From: DATLGB01 sp964242305
GTDB lineage: Bacteria; Actinomycetota; Thermoleophilia; Solirubrobacterales; Solirubrobacteraceae
Length of the DNA: 64,000 nt
Reading direction: 5' to 3'
Assembly: GCA_964242305.1 (NCBI GenBank)
Contig: CAXTBB010000005.1
Coordinates: forward strand, 87,896-151,895
How positions within the stretch are numbered: position 1 is the stretch's first letter; each line of letters opens with the position of its first letter. The notes below the pieces were generated by a model. It had not been told where the DNA came from. It saw only the letters and a list, made by a program, of their open reading frames with translations, and searched no databases. Positions 63,192 through 64,000 of this stretch are shown one piece after another. The translations under genes were made by a program, and so were the position numbers.

Positions 63192-64000
63192 TCAGCTCCC
63201 GGGCTGGTAGGCGCCGAAGACGTCCTTCATCGCGCCGCAGACCTCTCCGAGGGAGGCGTTGTCCTTGAGTGCCGCGCGGATGGCGGGGAGCAGGTTGTCG
63301 TCGCCCTTGGCGGCCTCGCGCAGCTCGTCGAGGCGCGTGTCGGTGGCCGCCTGGTCGCGGTTGGACTTGAACGCCTTGAGGCGGTCGACCTGCTCGCGCT
63401 CGGACTCGGGGTCGACGCGCAGGGTCTCCTCGACCTCGATGTCGTCCTCCTCGTACTTGTTCACGCCGACGACGATGTCCTGCTTGATGCGGTAGCGCTC
63501 CTGGTAGCCCCAGGCGGATTCGTCGATCTCGGCGGTGATGAACTGGATCGCGTTGACCGAGCCGCCCATCTCGTCGATGTGCTCGATCAGCTTCAGCGAG
63601 CGCGCCTCGATCTCGTCCGTGAGCGCCTCGACGAAGTAGGAGCCGGCGAAGGGGTCGACCGTGTCGGTGGCGCCGGACTCGTGGGCGACGATCTGCTGGG
63701 TGCGCAGCGCGATCTTGGCGGCACGCTCGGAGGGCAGCGCGAGCGCCTCGTCGTAGCCGTTGGTGTGCAGCGACTGGGTGCCGCCGCTGACCGCCGCGAA
63801 CGCCTGCAGGGCGACGCGGACGATGTTGTTGACCGGCTGCTGGGCGGTCAGCGTCACCCCGCCCGTCTGGGTGTGGAAGCGGATCATCTGGGACTTCGGG
63901 TTCTCCGCGCCGAAGCGCTCCTTCATGAACTTCGCCCAAATCCGGCGGGCGGCGCGGAACTTCGCCACCTCCTGGAAGACGTTGTTGTGGCCGTTGAAGA
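63192..64000 (-). CDS. Methylmalonyl-CoA mutase large subunit, catalytic domain (partial, 5' end outside window)
   Basis: The last 269 codons are visible. They contain FNGHNNVFQEVAKFRAARRIWA, RFHTQTGGVTLTAQQPVNNIVRVALQAFAAVSGGTQSLHTNGYDEAL and DTVDPFAGSYFVEALTDEIE, all part of the (beta/alpha)8 barrel of methylmalonyl-CoA mutase. The protein ends with KDVFGAYQPGS and lacks the C-terminal cobalamin-binding domain, so the B12-binding subunit must be encoded separately. It would convert methylmalonyl-CoA to succinyl-CoA after the propionyl-CoA carboxylase. The stop is adjacent to that of efeB (convergent). Confidence 0.9.
   Translation of the reverse strand, partial: FNGHNNVFQEVAKFRAARRIWAKFMKERFGAENPKSQMIRFHTQTGGVTLTAQQPVNNIVRVALQAFAAVSGGTQSLHTNGYDEALALPSERAAKIALRTQQIVAHESGATDTVDPFAGSYFVEALTDEIEARSLKLIEHIDEMGGSVNAIQFITAEIDESAWGYQERYRIKQDIVVGVNKYEEDDIEVEETLRVDPESEREQVDRLKAFKSNRDQAATDTRLDELREAAKGDDNLLPAIRAALKDNASLGEVCGAMKDVFGAYQPGS

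Overview
The window reads as chromosomal DNA of a very high-GC actinobacterium. Three things suggest a Thermoleophilia / Solirubrobacterales-type organism: many GTG and TTG starts, frequent TANNNT boxes only 6-10 nt before start codons (leaderless style), and a large set of secreted repeat proteins beside a split propionyl-CoA / methylmalonyl-CoA pathway. That placement is an inference from gene content; no rRNA or phylogenetic marker is present. Two runs of exactly 10 N (30925-30934 and 37592-37601) show that this is a draft scaffold, and both fall inside genes.

Layout. 1-7739 is a catabolic CoA-thioester cluster. A minus-strand run (HpcH/HpaI-type aldolase, thiolase-like protein, DUF35 Zn-ribbon partner, SDR, enoyl-CoA hydratase) faces a plus-strand run (enoyl-CoA hydratase, LacI regulator, second hydratase, shortened MaoC-like protein, SDR). 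A CATACGT motif lies near the head of each run. 7750-13838 is an accessory stretch: a broken GAF-PucR regulator, then a 5.3 kb segment bounded by tRNA-Phe at one end and a 43-nt copy of the tRNA 3' half at the other. The segment holds a VapBC pair, a PaaK-like ligase with its TetR regulator, and a TolB-like propeller protein. 13931-26651 carries cell-surface and small-regulator genes: lipoproteins, an M23 peptidase, a DUF1998 helicase, a GpgS-like glycosyltransferase, a DUF1778-GNAT toxin-antitoxin pair, a thrombospondin type 3 repeat protein, GpsA, glycerate kinase, a collagen-like protein and two orphan ribbon-helix-helix proteins.

26656-38579 holds an EamA transporter with a LigC-type DNA ligase, a DtxR-family regulator, a TetR/aldo-keto reductase pair, a cytochrome P450, a GGDEF-EAL protein, a three-gene kynurenine-type cluster and a PAS histidine kinase with its response regulator. 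38642-49275 holds a secreted beta-helix protein, sucCD, HAD and MBL hydrolases, the biotin carboxylase/BCCP subunit of an acyl-CoA carboxylase, and a NarL/DevR-type two-component system. Two small exported proteins near that system are each preceded by a DosR/DevR-like box. 49272-64000 holds assimilatory sulfate reduction (APS/PAPS reductase, sulfite reductase), a GH26-like protein, the carboxyltransferase beta subunit, a 1322-residue metzincin-motif protease, a PAS + MBL pair, an EfeU-EfeO fusion with EfeB under a candidate DtxR box, and the end of a methylmalonyl-CoA mutase gene.

How the genes work together. The carboxylase subunits (45126-46937, 52721-54286), the methylmalonyl-CoA mutase (63192-64000) and succinyl-CoA synthetase (40442-42459) make up most of a propionyl-CoA to succinate route. 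That would serve the odd-chain or branched acyl-CoA catabolism suggested by the left end. The most interesting signals are regulatory: the repeated GGGAC-N4-GTCCC-ATTGCG boxes, the symmetric overlapping -10 elements between ligC and the DtxR gene, the palindrome over the sulfite reductase start, and the tRNA-Phe duplication that marks an old integration event.
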